This document shows, piece by piece, positions 16,288 through 24,735 of a stretch of DNA of 64,000 nt (position 1 is its first letter; every line of letters starts with the position of its first letter). The notes beneath the pieces are model-generated. The model was not told the origin of the DNA, made no database searches, and saw nothing but the letters and a program-made list of their open reading frames with translations. Origin of the DNA: Microbacterium sp. MYb45. GTDB lineage: Bacteria > Actinomycetota > Actinomycetes > Actinomycetales > Microbacteriaceae. Where the stretch lies: NCBI RefSeq assembly GCF_002979655.1, contig NZ_PCPG01000002.1:247711-311710 (forward strand), written 5' to 3'. Both the position numbers and the translations under genes were made by a program.

Positions 16288-16902
16288 ATGGCCGTCCCCG
16301 TTCCCGACCTCGCCCCGCTCACCCCTGGCGCGTCCCGCGTGCTCGACGCGGCGTCGCTGCTCTTCTACGAGCGCGGCATCCACGCGGTGGGCGTCGACAC
16401 GATCGCCGAGGCCGCTGGCGTCACCAAGAAGACCCTCTACGACCGCTTCGGCTCCAAGGAGGCGCTGGTCGTCTCGTACCTGCAGCACCGGGATGCACGG
16501 TGGCGGACACACGTCGCCGAGCACCTGTCCCGCGTACCGGAGCCCGGCATCGAGCGCGTGCTCGCCGTGTTCGACGCGGCGATCACCTGGTCGGACGAGA
16601 ACAGCCCGAAGGGGTGCAGCGCGATCAACGCACGCGCCGAGATCGGCGACGGCCACGACGGCCACCCGGTCTTCCCCGAAGTCGCGCGGCAGAAGGCCTG
16701 GCTGCTCGACCTCTTCGCCGAGCTCTGCCGGGAGGCCGGCGCCGCGGACCCCGACCTGATGTCGAAGGCCCTGATGCTGCTCTACGAGGGCGCCATCGTC
16801 ACGGTCGGCATGGAGACGTTCGGCGCGCCGTTCGAGGTGGCTCGCGGACTGGCTCGCACGACGCTGGAGCGCGATCGGGGACTCCTCTCACCGGAACGAT
16901 GA
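16288..16902 (+). CDS. TetR-family repressor of the divergent DMT transporter
   Basis: A 204-residue TetR-type protein. The helix-turn-helix is GVDTIAEAAGVTKKTLYDRF, followed by GSKEALVVSYLQHRDARW. The C-terminal ligand domain contains SPKGCSAINARAEIGDGH, a block common in a subgroup that senses small organic compounds. The ATG at 16288 was chosen because longer upstream frames would run through the operator and the divergent gene. Two palindromic sites lie between this start and the DMT gene. No known ligand is indicated by sequence. Confidence 0.92.
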   Translation: MAVPVPDLAPLTPGASRVLDAASLLFYERGIHAVGVDTIAEAAGVTKKTLYDRFGSKEALVVSYLQHRDARWRTHVAEHLSRVPEPGIERVLAVFDAAITWSDENSPKGCSAINARAEIGDGHDGHPVFPEVARQKAWLLDLFAELCREAGAADPDLMSKALMLLYEGAIVTVGMETFGAPFEVARGLARTTLERDRGLLSPER

Positions 16903-16935
16903 GAGGAACCCCCGACACACGGAGCGGAACCGCCG

Positions 16936-17724
16936 TCAGCTGGCGATCCAGTTGCCCTCCGAGTCACGGACGTAGCCGGAGATCTCCGCCTCGTGGACGA
17001 ACATCGTGCCCGACGTCATCACGGCGAGGTTCATACCGGCGAACCGGGTGATGCCGCCGTCATCGGCGATCGCAGGGAGCCAGAACTCGGTGCTGTTGTC
17101 GTAATCCGATGCGGATGCCGCACAGTCCTGCACCAGCGTCAGGGTCGCGTAGTCGTCGGAGTGGTAGAGCCCGGGTGCGGCATCGGCGTCGTCGAGATCG
17201 GCGACCGGCACGGCGGCCATCAGCGGAGCCCACGCCGGCGTCGGCGTGAAGGGTGCGCCGATGCCGGCGACCTCCTTCAGCTCTTCGATGTGCGCGGGAT
17301 CCGCGCCGTTCGCGAGCGCCTCCTCCTCGGTGCTCACGCCGAAGTCGCCGGTCAGCCGACGCTCGAACTCGTCCTCCGCCTGCGCCTCCCGCTCGGCCCG
17401 GGTCATCGACGGCTCCGTGAGCACGTCGGGCGCATCGCCCGCGTAGGTCATGGCGAGGTCGACGGCACAGTACTGCGCGCCGTCGAGCTCGCGGGGCGTG
17501 GCCCGCACCTCACGCACGAGCAGTGCGTCGGCATCGCTGCCCGCGGCCTCGATGAGAGCCTCCGGAACGCGGATGAGCAGCTCACCCGTGGTCGAATCGC
17601 CGTAGGCCGACTCGAACTCGAACACGCCCTGCTGCGGGCCCGCCGATTCCCCGGAGCATCCGGCGAGAGCGACCGCCGCGATCGCGGTGATCGTGAGGAC
17701 AGGGACAAACTTCTTCGGCTTCAT
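16936..17724 (-). CDS. Lipoprotein of unknown function
   Basis: A 262-residue exported protein. The signal peptide ends in ALAGC with Cys23 as the predicted lipid anchor, so it sits on the outer face of the membrane. The mature part is acidic and Ala-rich, with a charged helical stretch (TRAEREAQAEDEFERRLTG) and Cys residues in AQYCAVDL and VQDCAAS that could form a disulphide. I do not recognise a family. The ATG at 17724 has AAGGAAGG upstream. It stands alone between the TetR gene and a divergent hydrolase. Confidence 0.82.
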   Translation of the reverse strand: MKPKKFVPVLTITAIAAVALAGCSGESAGPQQGVFEFESAYGDSTTGELLIRVPEALIEAAGSDADALLVREVRATPRELDGAQYCAVDLAMTYAGDAPDVLTEPSMTRAEREAQAEDEFERRLTGDFGVSTEEEALANGADPAHIEELKEVAGIGAPFTPTPAWAPLMAAVPVADLDDADAAPGLYHSDDYATLTLVQDCAASASDYDNSTEFWLPAIADDGGITRFAGMNLAVMTSGTMFVHEAEISGYVRDSEGNWIAS

Positions 17725-17870
17725 GGGCCGCCTTCCTTGTGCGCATGACCGGGCGCAGAGTCGCCCGGCGGCCCCGAGGGACTCTCTGCCCACTGTCGGC
17801 AGTGCAGGGAGATCCGACAGTGACGGCGCTCTTCCTTCTCGGCGGGCACCCCGAGCGGTACCGTGTCAGC

Positions 17871-18761
17871 GTGTCGACGGAATCGCGGAGTGAGCGGGCG
17901 CACATCGCCCCGGCAGACCTCGACGCGGCGATCGGCGACGTCGACTGGACGGTGCCGCCGCCCGGGTCGACGGCCTCGCGGTTCTCAGCGCCGAGCGGCG
18001 AGCTGGCCGTGGTGTCGCTGGGCGATCCCGCGCATCCGCGCGTGGTCCTGGTCCCCGGGGCGACCGGCTCCAAGGAGGACTTCGCCCTGATGCTGCCGCT
18101 CCTGGCGGAGGCCGGCTTCTTCGTGCAGTCGTTCGATCTCGCCGGGCAGTACGAGTCCCACGCCGCCGGCGCGCACACGAGCTACACGTACGAGCTGTTC
18201 ATCGGCGACCTCATCGCCTTCCTCGAAGCCGACAGCCCCGCTCATCTGCTGGGGTACTCCTTCGCGGGCACGGTCGCGCAGCTGGTCGCCGTCCGTCGCC
18301 CCGACCTCGTGCTGTCCCTGGCGCTCCTGACCACTCCCCCCGGCGTGGGCAACGTGTTCGCGACCATGAAGTGGCTGGGCCCGATCGCGCCGATCGCGAG
18401 CCCACGTCGCGGTGCCGGTCTCATGATCTGGGGGATCGTGACGAACAAGAACCGGGTCCCGCCCCGGAGGCTCGAGTTCGTCCGCTCCCGGTTCGCGCTC
18501 ACGCGCAGGCGCAGCGTCGACGAGATCGTCGGGCTCATGATGGCCGCCCCGGATGTACGTGACCGCGTGCGGGCGCTGCCGATCCCCAAGCTGGTCGTCG
18601 CCGGCTCGCACGACCTGTGGCCGCTGGCCGCCCACGAACGCTACGCCCACGACATCGGCGCCGACTTCCGCGCTTACGCGACCGGACACAGCCCGAGCGA
18701 GACCACTCCGCATCAACTCACGGCCGACCTGCTCGATCTCTACGCGCGCGCCGACGGCTGA
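17871..18761 (+). CDS. Alpha/beta-fold hydrolase
   Basis: A 296-residue hydrolase. The nucleophile elbow is GYSFAG with Ser at about 130, the oxyanion region is VLVPGATGSKED, the acid is probably in AGSHDLWP, and the catalytic His is in TGHSPS near the C-terminus. No signal peptide is present. I chose the GTG at 17871 because a TACCGT -10-like hexamer lies about seven bases before it, the pattern of leaderless actinobacterial genes. An in-frame GTG at 17820 would add 17 residues. The substrate is not assignable. The GT2 gene on the other strand ends one base away. Confidence 0.85.
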   Translation: MSTESRSERAHIAPADLDAAIGDVDWTVPPPGSTASRFSAPSGELAVVSLGDPAHPRVVLVPGATGSKEDFALMLPLLAEAGFFVQSFDLAGQYESHAAGAHTSYTYELFIGDLIAFLEADSPAHLLGYSFAGTVAQLVAVRRPDLVLSLALLTTPPGVGNVFATMKWLGPIAPIASPRRGAGLMIWGIVTNKNRVPPRRLEFVRSRFALTRRRSVDEIVGLMMAAPDVRDRVRALPIPKLVVAGSHDLWPLAAHERYAHDIGADFRAYATGHSPSETTPHQLTADLLDLYARADG

Positions 18762-18762
18762 C

Positions 18763-19524
18763 TCAGCCGCGGAGGGCCTCCGCATCAGCCTCACGCCGCG
18801 CCCGTCGCCGCACGCGCAGCGGCTCCCGCGCCAGATGCAGCCGGACCGTGGGGAGCACGTAGCTCAGCCGACGTCGAAGCGACGCCCAATCCCGGAACGG
18901 GCGCGCCGACACCTCGACGACGAGACTCCGGTCCCGCAGCACCGTCATCTCCGGACGCACATGGAAGGACAGGTCGAAGTCGTCGTGGATGTTCTGCGGC
19001 TCCCGGTGCACCTCGCCGCTCAGCAACCGCCAGGTCTCGGCGCGCATCGCCATGTTGGAGCCGAACAGCGGGGCATGCCCGAGCAGCGGCGTGAGCACCG
19101 TGTACATGCCGCCGATGTAGAGGTGCTCCCCCATCCAGTGCACCAGCGGCGTGGAGCCGTAGAAGCTCGGGTCGCCGGTGAGGAAGTCGAGGCCGTCGCG
19201 GCTGCGGAAGATCCGCTCGATCCGCTCGATCCAGTCGGGCCTCGGGCGCGAGTCGGCATCCAGCCGCGCGATGATGTCGCCCGTCGCCGCGTCGTACCCC
19301 GCCGCGGACGCCCGGGGAATCCCCCGCACGGGCTCGGTCACGACGCGTGCGCCGAATCGCTCGGCGACCGCCACCGTGTCATCCGTGCTGCCGTTGTCGA
19401 CGACGACGACCTCGTCGGCTCTGCGGGTCTGCCGCTCGAGAGCGCGCAGACACTGCTCGAGAAGGACGGCGTCGTTCCGCACCGGGATCACCACCGAGAC
19501 GGAACGGGGGAAGACGGTCGTCAT
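18763..19524 (-). CDS. GT2-family glycosyltransferase
   Basis: A 253-residue inverting glycosyltransferase of the GT-A fold. The nucleotide-sugar site starts VSVVIPVRNDAVLLEQCLRA, with VVVVDNGSTDDTVAVAERFG and the metal-binding RLDADSRP. An acceptor-side HDDFDLSFH block carries the likely catalytic Asp. GSNMAMRAETW is usual in GT2 proteins. It has no membrane segments, so it works in the cytoplasm, probably on a glycolipid or wall polymer. The ATG at 19524 follows GAGGAGAACG. Its neighbours give no pathway. Confidence 0.88.
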   Translation of the reverse strand: MTTVFPRSVSVVIPVRNDAVLLEQCLRALERQTRRADEVVVVDNGSTDDTVAVAERFGARVVTEPVRGIPRASAAGYDAATGDIIARLDADSRPRPDWIERIERIFRSRDGLDFLTGDPSFYGSTPLVHWMGEHLYIGGMYTVLTPLLGHAPLFGSNMAMRAETWRLLSGEVHREPQNIHDDFDLSFHVRPEMTVLRDRSLVVEVSARPFRDWASLRRRLSYVLPTVRLHLAREPLRVRRRARREADAEALRG

Positions 19525-19639
19525 CGTTCTCCTCTCGTGCGTGCAGGCCTCGGAGACAGTCTCCCGCGTGCAGCCCCGTCAGACGGCGATTGAGAGAGGA
19601 TGGATGGATGATCCGTGACGAGATCGGCAGATCGCTTCG

Positions 19640-20377
19640 ATGACCGGCACGCGCCTGACCGGGAAACCCCTCGTCGCCATCGCGGCGGCGGTCGCTGCCT
19701 TCGCGGCCGTCGTCGGCGTCGTCTACAGACGCGTCATGTACCCGCCGCTGCCCCGCCCCCGGGAAGGCCGGATCCGGCTCGCCGCCGTCGGTGACAGCAA
19801 CACCTATGGTGCAGGGATGCTGTTCCGAGGCCGGGGCCGCCGGTCCTACCCGGGCCGCCTCGAGCGGATCCTCGGCGACAGATACCAGGTGCTCAACTAC
19901 GGCGTGAATCGGTGCACGCTGCAGCAGGAAGGCGACTGGCCGTACGACGCGACTCCCCAGGCCACGGCATCTCTGCACGCGGGGGCGGACATCGTGCTCG
20001 TCATGCTCGGCTCGAACGACGCCCGCGGCGATAACTGGAACGCGGAGCGCTACCAGACCCAGCTCGCCGCGTTCGTCGAGCGCTACCGCACGCGCGGCGC
20101 GACCGTCTTCCTGCTGACTCCACCCGTCGCGTTCCCGAATCGCCACGGGGTCCACGAGCGGATCATCGCCGAGGAGGTGGCCCCGATCGTGCGCGCCGTC
20201 GCGAGCAGGCTGGGGGTCGACCTGATCGATGTCTTCGACGTCACCCGCCGATCCGTCACGCGGCATCCGGACGGCATCCATCTCGATGCCCGCGCCAGCG
20301 CGATCGTCGCGGAGGCCGTCGCCGAAGCCCTCGTCCCGCCGACTGCGCCGCCGCTCGCCACTCACCCGGAGGGGTGA
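19640..20377 (+). CDS. SGNH/GDSL-family esterase with N-terminal membrane anchor
   Basis: A 245-residue protein. An uncleaved hydrophobic anchor covers about residues 10-29 (PLVAIAAAVAAFAAVVGVVY). The SGNH blocks follow: AAVGDSNTYG with nucleophile Ser53, NYGVNR, MLGSNDARGDNW with the oxyanion Asn, and HPDGIHLDARA with Asp211 and His214. The catalytic domain therefore faces outward and probably deacylates an envelope or extracellular ester. The start overlaps no other gene. Substrate unknown. Confidence 0.88.
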   Translation: MTGTRLTGKPLVAIAAAVAAFAAVVGVVYRRVMYPPLPRPREGRIRLAAVGDSNTYGAGMLFRGRGRRSYPGRLERILGDRYQVLNYGVNRCTLQQEGDWPYDATPQATASLHAGADIVLVMLGSNDARGDNWNAERYQTQLAAFVERYRTRGATVFLLTPPVAFPNRHGVHERIIAEEVAPIVRAVASRLGVDLIDVFDVTRRSVTRHPDGIHLDARASAIVAEAVAEALVPPTAPPLATHPEG

Positions 20378-20404
20378 TCCGCCGCCGCGAAGCCGCGTGA
20401 GAAC

Positions 20405-21586
20405 ATGAGGGCGATGCGGTCCGAGGCCTCTGTCGCGAGTCCCCGTCGGCACGCCTGGCTGCGTGTCGACGTCATCGTGGCGCTCATCGCCCTCGTGATC
20501 CTGCTGCCGTCGAGCATCGCGATCCTCACAGAGCCGGCCACGCGCCCCGAGCCCTGGATCCTCGCGCTCATGATCGCCCTGTACGTGGTGCTCCACCTCA
20601 CGACACTGCTCGCCGTGCGGCACCCGGTCGCCGCGATCGTGATCGCGAACGCCGTCATGTGCGCACTCGTGCTCGTCCCGGGTATCCGCGCGGCATCCGG
20701 AGCCTTCCTCCCCTCGGCCGCGGCCTACCTGCTCGTCATCGGCCAAGTCGCCGCGCAGACCCGCTCGAGCGTGCGGATCGCGGCGCTGGCGGGCGGCATC
20801 TTCGGCGCCGGCCTCATCGCCTTCACCGAGCTTCGACTCGACGATCCGGAGCTCCGCCTCGGGGCGTTCCTCGGACTCAGCGGTGCGATCGCGGCGGCCT
20901 GGGCGCTGGGGCTGGTCCTGCGGGTGCGGCGTGACCAGGCCGAGGAGCGGATGGCGGCGCGCGTCTCGCAGGCGATCGCGGATGAGCGCGGACGGATCAA
21001 CCGCGACCTGCACGACATCGTCGCGCACTCGATGACGGTGATGATCGCGCAGGCCGAGGTCGCCCGCACGGTGCGCGCCGACGACCCCGACCGGAGTGAC
21101 GCTGCTCTCGGGATCGTCGTGGACACCGGCCGCGAGGCTCTGCGCGGAATGCGTTCGGTCGTCGCCGACGATGCCCCGCGTCAGCCGTTGCCCACCATCG
21201 ACTCGCTGGAGGAGCTGGTCGAGGGCGTGCGCACTCCCTCGACCGACGTGCGGCTGAGCGAGTCGGGCACCAGAACTCCGCTTCGCGCCGATGCCGCGTT
21301 GGCCCTGCATCATGCGGTGCGCGAGGCGCTCACGAACGCGATCCGTCACAATGCGCCTCCGGTCGCCATCGAGGTGCGGATCGACTGGCGACCGGAAGGG
21401 GTGCAGGCAACGATCGAAGACGACGGAGGGTCGGGCCCGGTCGTGACCGATCTCGGCAGCGGCGTGGGCCTGGTGGGCATCACCGAGCGGGTGCGGCTCG
21501 CCGGCGGCACGCTCACCGCGCACGGACGGGATCTGCGGGGATGGGTCGTCACAGTGGATCTTCCGACCGAGAGGAGCATCGGATGA
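20405..21586 (+). CDS. Sensor histidine kinase, DesK/NarX-type
   Basis: A 393-residue kinase. Residues about 20-172 hold four to six membrane helices with no large extracellular sensor, so the signal is probably sensed in the membrane. The HisKA_3 domain contains RINRDLHDIVAHSMTVM with the phospho-accepting His203. The HATPase_c domain has HAVREALTNAIRHNAP (N box) and GSGVGLVGITERVRLAGGTL (G box). The stop overlaps the start of the response regulator as ATGA, so the two form a coupled pair. The membrane protein at 22331 is the nearest possible target. Confidence 0.92.
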   Translation: MRAMRSEASVASPRRHAWLRVDVIVALIALVILLPSSIAILTEPATRPEPWILALMIALYVVLHLTTLLAVRHPVAAIVIANAVMCALVLVPGIRAASGAFLPSAAAYLLVIGQVAAQTRSSVRIAALAGGIFGAGLIAFTELRLDDPELRLGAFLGLSGAIAAAWALGLVLRVRRDQAEERMAARVSQAIADERGRINRDLHDIVAHSMTVMIAQAEVARTVRADDPDRSDAALGIVVDTGREALRGMRSVVADDAPRQPLPTIDSLEELVEGVRTPSTDVRLSESGTRTPLRADAALALHHAVREALTNAIRHNAPPVAIEVRIDWRPEGVQATIEDDGGSGPVVTDLGSGVGLVGITERVRLAGGTLTAHGRDLRGWVVTVDLPTERSIG

Positions 21587-22239
21587 CCCTGCGCATTTTG
21601 ATCGTCGATGACCAGGAGTTGTTCCGCACCGCCATCGCGCTGATGCTCTCGCGCGATCCGCGCCTGTCGGACGTCGCCACCGCCTCGTCGGGAGAAGCGG
21701 CGATCGAGCACGTGCGGGCCCATACCGTCGACGTGGTTCTGATGGACATCCGGATGCCGGGGATGGACGGCATCGCCGCTACACGGGAGGTGCTGCGGCT
21801 CCGCCCGGCCACCCGGGTGCTGATCCTCACCACCTTCGACCTGGACGAGTACGTGTACGCCGCGATCCGCGAGGGGGCGAGCGGCTTCCTCACCAAAGAC
21901 GCCAGCCCGGCGGAACTCGCGGATGCCGCCGTCGCCGTGGCCGCCGGCGAGTCGGTGATGTCGTCGCGCGCCACCGAGGCACTGATCGGATTCGTTCGCG
22001 ACGGCGCCCCCGGAGCAGACCCGGCGTCGGCGCTCGCCGCCCTCAGCCCTCGCGAGCAGGAGGTCGCCCGCGCTCTCGCCACCGGCGCCTCGAACGACGA
22101 CATCGCGCGCAAGCTGTTCCTCTCGGCGAACACGGTGAAGACGCATGTGAAGGCCGTGCTCGCGAAGCTCGGCGTTCCCGATCGGGTGCACGTCGTCATC
22201 TGGGCGTACGAGAACGGTCTGCTGCGCCCGGGACGCTGA
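21583..22239 (+). CDS. NarL/LuxR-type response regulator
   Basis: A 218-residue response regulator. The receiver begins RILIVDDQELFRTAIALMLS, the phospho-accepting residue is Asp55 in VVLMDIRMPGMDGIA, and the conserved Thr/Lys are in ILTTFD and FLTKDA. The C-terminal LuxR helix-turn-helix is LSPREQEVARALATGASNDD, then LSANTVKTHVKAVLAKLGV. The start overlaps the kinase stop by four bases and follows GAGGAGC. It is expected to activate a nearby promoter after phosphorylation by the kinase. Confidence 0.94.
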   Translation: MTLRILIVDDQELFRTAIALMLSRDPRLSDVATASSGEAAIEHVRAHTVDVVLMDIRMPGMDGIAATREVLRLRPATRVLILTTFDLDEYVYAAIREGASGFLTKDASPAELADAAVAVAAGESVMSSRATEALIGFVRDGAPGADPASALAALSPREQEVARALATGASNDDIARKLFLSANTVKTHVKAVLAKLGVPDRVHVVIWAYENGLLRPGR

Positions 22240-22330
22240 CCGCTCTGCGCCGGCAGGTTCACTCCTGCGGGTGAGGAGGATGACCCCTGCGGTCGAAGTC
22301 GGCGGCGGAACGCGTTCCTAGCGTGGAAGC

Positions 22331-23437
22331 ATGTCCATTCCCACACGCATCATCGTCCTTCTCGCCGCCGCTGTCGGCGCCCTGGCCGTGACCGTCACCA
22401 GCCTCGTGAGGATGCTCACCCCCGGCACCGACGCACTGCCCTCGAGCCTCGTCGGCAACCTCGGTCACGGCGTCGAACTCGCACTCTCCCTCACGGGGGC
22501 GCTCGCCGCGCTCCTCGTATCCGTGTCCGCATTGGCGACTCGTGACCTCGCGAACCGCGCCGTGCCGCGGTGGCTCCTGCACGCGGTCGGTCTCGTGGCC
22601 GCGGGGATCCTCGCCGTCACGATGCCCGGAGGCGTGATCGCCGCGGCGGGTTACACCTTCGCGATGATGGTCATCGTCGGCGCCCTGGTCCTCATCATCC
22701 TCACGGTGCTGCGCCGTCCGCTGGTCGGCCTCCTGGTCGCCGCGGTGCTCGTCGGCGCCCTCACTTACGCCGCCATCGGGCTCGGGGCCGGGCCGCTCGT
22801 CCCACAGATCCTGGGCAGTTACGGCATGATCCTTCCGCAGGCCGGTCTCGCACTCGCCCATGTCGCCGCGGCCGCCGGCCTGCTGATCTGGATGATCGCC
22901 GACCCGTCGTCCCGCCGGAGCCGATTCGCGCGCGAGGTGCTCCGGCACCGCCGCGCGATCACGATCGTGGCGGCCGCGTGCGCTCTCCCCTACGCATTCG
23001 CCCGCGCGAGCTGGCTGACGCCCTGGCCGCTGTTCGGCGGAGGCGCGGAGATGTTCGCCGCAGACCCGTCCGTCCGTGCGCTCGGTCTCGCGCTCGGCGC
23101 GGCCATGCTCACCGGAGGCGTGCTCACGCTGGGCCTGATCCTGCCCTGGGGCGAGCGGTTCCCTCGCTTCCTCGCGGGACTCGGCGGGCGATCGGTGCCG
23201 CCCGGGCTGGCCATCGTCCCGGCGAGCGTCGTCAGCGTCCTGTTCACGGCCGCCGGCGTCCAGTTCGCGTTGGAAGGGGTGGGCACCGTGGAGAACTCCG
23301 TGTACGTGCTTCTGATGTTCCCGTTCTGGCTCTGGGGACCGCTCCTGGGTCTCGCCACCTGGGCCTATGCGATGCAGCGGGCGACGCCGGCCGCGGCGAA
23401 GCGATCGAACTCCCCCGCGGCGCGGGTCGCGGCCTAA
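22331..23437 (+). CDS. Polytopic membrane protein of unknown function
   Basis: A 368-residue integral membrane protein with about ten hydrophobic segments, starting with IIVLLAAAVGALAVTVTSLV. Between segments are short charged loops, such as DPSSRRSRFAREVLRHRRAI near the middle. No transporter signature is recognised. It starts 91 bases after the response regulator in the same direction, with GTGGAAGC before the ATG and a TAGCGT -10-like element in the gap. This is a common arrangement for a target of a DesK/NarL-type pair. A strong terminator follows at 23529-23553. Confidence 0.82.
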   Translation: MSIPTRIIVLLAAAVGALAVTVTSLVRMLTPGTDALPSSLVGNLGHGVELALSLTGALAALLVSVSALATRDLANRAVPRWLLHAVGLVAAGILAVTMPGGVIAAAGYTFAMMVIVGALVLIILTVLRRPLVGLLVAAVLVGALTYAAIGLGAGPLVPQILGSYGMILPQAGLALAHVAAAAGLLIWMIADPSSRRSRFAREVLRHRRAITIVAAACALPYAFARASWLTPWPLFGGGAEMFAADPSVRALGLALGAAMLTGGVLTLGLILPWGERFPRFLAGLGGRSVPPGLAIVPASVVSVLFTAAGVQFALEGVGTVENSVYVLLMFPFWLWGPLLGLATWAYAMQRATPAAAKRSNSPAARVAA

Positions 23438-23528
23438 CCGGTCGGCGCCTCGGATCCGTCTTGGCGACGGCCCGGACTCGTCTCCCTCTGGCGGTCCTTG
23501 CGGAATTCGCCACCCGGGGCAAGAACAA

Positions 23529-23553
23529 GGGGACGACCAGTCCGGTCGTCCCC
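23529..23553. terminator. Bidirectional intrinsic terminator
   Basis: GGGGACGACC (23529-23538) pairs perfectly with GGTCGTCCCC (23544-23553) around a 5-base loop, followed by a T-rich TCCTTCT. It lies between the convergent genes that end at 23437 and 23581. Confidence 0.82.
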
Positions 23554-23580
23554 TCCTTCTGCGTGCTCGTCCGACTTGAA

Positions 23581-23802
23581 TCAGTTCGGGGCTTTGCTGA
23601 TCTTCGAATTCACGCGGTACCAGCGTGCGATGAGACAAATCCCCCCGACAACGAGGATTGCCCCAAAGACGAGAAAGAAGACCCGAAATCCAACTTCGGT
23701 TGCGATCGTCGCGTTGAGAAACGCGAGAGCTCCGCAGAAGAGAACTGCCACCCAGCCAGTGATGACTGCGCCTGATGGACGCGTGGTGCGCGCTTCGGTC
23801 AC
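23581..23802 (-). CDS. Small membrane protein with two helices
   Basis: A 73-residue protein with two hydrophobic segments (GAVITGWVAVLFCGALAFLN and GFRVFFLVFGAILVVGGICLIA) and a basic tail (ARWYRVNSKISKAPN). The GTG at 23802 has GAGGAG seven bases upstream. A TATACT -10 element stands further upstream at about 23860-23865 on the minus strand. The gene and its leader are clearly richer in A+T than the surroundings, suggesting a different origin or a relaxed codon choice. No family recognised. Confidence 0.7.
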   Translation of the reverse strand: MTEARTTRPSGAVITGWVAVLFCGALAFLNATIATEVGFRVFFLVFGAILVVGGICLIARWYRVNSKISKAPN

Positions 23803-23975
23803 GTTGAACTCCTCACAACCTCGGAAATCTCTTGATCCAATTCCCGAATGACCCCGAAGTATAATGTTAGCGACTGGACTCAGCGTCAGTTCGCGCATGC
23901 ATGCGGGCGTTCAGCGGTGATCAAGCTCACCATCCTGACCGAACGTCTCAACTGAGGCGTCGGCCAGGAGCGCGG

Positions 23976-24164
23976 TCAGCCGTCTTCGGGGTCCTCGGCG
24001 AGGACATCGGCGTCGTCGGTGTCGCCCCCGTCGCTCGGGACCACCGTGGGCGGGTTCCCCTTGCCGTCTTCGGCGCCGAGGTTGTCGTTCTCCTCTGCAC
24101 CCGGGCCCGGCTCCGTGCTGATGTCGTTCCGGTCGGTGCGGATGTCGTCGCTTCCACCACTCAT
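23976..24164 (-). CDS. Small acidic hydrophilic protein
   Basis: A 62-residue protein, MSGGSDDIRTDRNDISTEPG at the start and DDADVLAEDPEDG at the end, very rich in Asp, Glu, Gly and Asn and lacking hydrophobic stretches. It is probably intrinsically disordered. The ATG at 24164 follows GGAAGGA at good spacing, and that is the main support for a real gene. No function can be given. Confidence 0.65.
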   Translation of the reverse strand: MSGGSDDIRTDRNDISTEPGPGAEENDNLGAEDGKGNPPTVVPSDGGDTDDADVLAEDPEDG

Positions 24165-24185
24165 GTGCGTTCCTTCCCGTGGGCA

Positions 24186-24219
24186 GACGCCGCAGGCTCC
24201 GCGCATGCGGGGCGGCGTC
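24186..24219 (-). terminator. Hairpin after the lipoprotein gene
   Basis: GACGCCGC (24186-24193) pairs with GCGGCGTC (24212-24219). It lies about 80 bases after the stop of the lipoprotein gene at 24301 and just upstream of the small acidic gene on the same strand. No T-run is present. Confidence 0.4.
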
Positions 24220-24300
24220 CGTGTCGGTCCGACGCTACGGCGGTGCAGGCGCAGTGGCACGCCCCTTGACACCGATGCGATCGGCGAGCACCTCTCGCGG

Positions 24301-24672
24301 TCAGCCGCAGAACGCGGAGGCGGAGTTCTTGAGCTGCTCGATCGCCTCAATGGTCTCGGGCGCCTGCAGATCGGTCATCCCGCCGATCTTCTCCGCACCC
24401 GAGCGGATGAGGTCGCCCAGCTGACCGTCGGTGTTCTCGGCCAGCCCGTTGAGCGAGGCGACCAGGTCGTCGCGCGCGGCATCCGCCTGCTCGGCCGAGA
24501 GCTCCCCCTGATCGAGCAGGGACTGGTACTGCCCGTACGCGTCGTCGATGGTGGTGCAGGCAGCCTGCACGTCGACGCCGAGAGCGTCGCCCGCCATCTG
24601 CGTCACCTGCGAGCAGCCCGCCAGGATGAGGCCGGCGGCGAGCACGAGCGGGAGGACGAGGAATCGGCGCAT
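24301..24672 (-). CDS. Small lipoprotein of unknown function
   Basis: A 123-residue lipoprotein. The signal peptide ends in LILAGC with Cys20 for lipidation. The mature part is helical and acidic, with one Cys after the anchor (VQAACTTIDDAYGQYQSLL) and one at the C-terminus (NSASAFCG), possibly a disulphide. The ATG at 24672 was chosen because a TACCCT -10-like hexamer lies seven bases before it, suggesting a leaderless message. An in-frame ATG at 24693 would add seven residues. A 10-bp inverted repeat at 24670-24694 surrounds this element. No family recognised. Confidence 0.78.
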   Translation of the reverse strand: MRRFLVLPLVLAAGLILAGCSQVTQMAGDALGVDVQAACTTIDDAYGQYQSLLDQGELSAEQADAARDDLVASLNGLAENTDGQLGDLIRSGAEKIGGMTDLQAPETIEAIEQLKNSASAFCG

Positions 24673-24694
24673 GCCCCGAGGGTATCGGGGCATG
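24670..24694. promoter_or_regulatory. Perfect inverted repeat over the lipoprotein promoter and start codon
   Basis: CATGCCCCGA (24670-24679) and TCGGGGCATG (24685-24694) are exact reverse complements around GGGTA. The loop carries most of the presumed -10 hexamer on the minus strand, and one arm includes the start codon. It could be an operator or an mRNA hairpin. Confidence 0.4.
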
Positions 24695-24735
24695 CTGAAG
24701 TCGACCTGGTGATCAGCGGCGACGCGATGCCCGGA

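Noticed and set aside
19379..21523. 714-codon minus-strand frame
   Set aside because: Antisense to the SGNH esterase and histidine kinase, which both have clear motifs on the plus strand.
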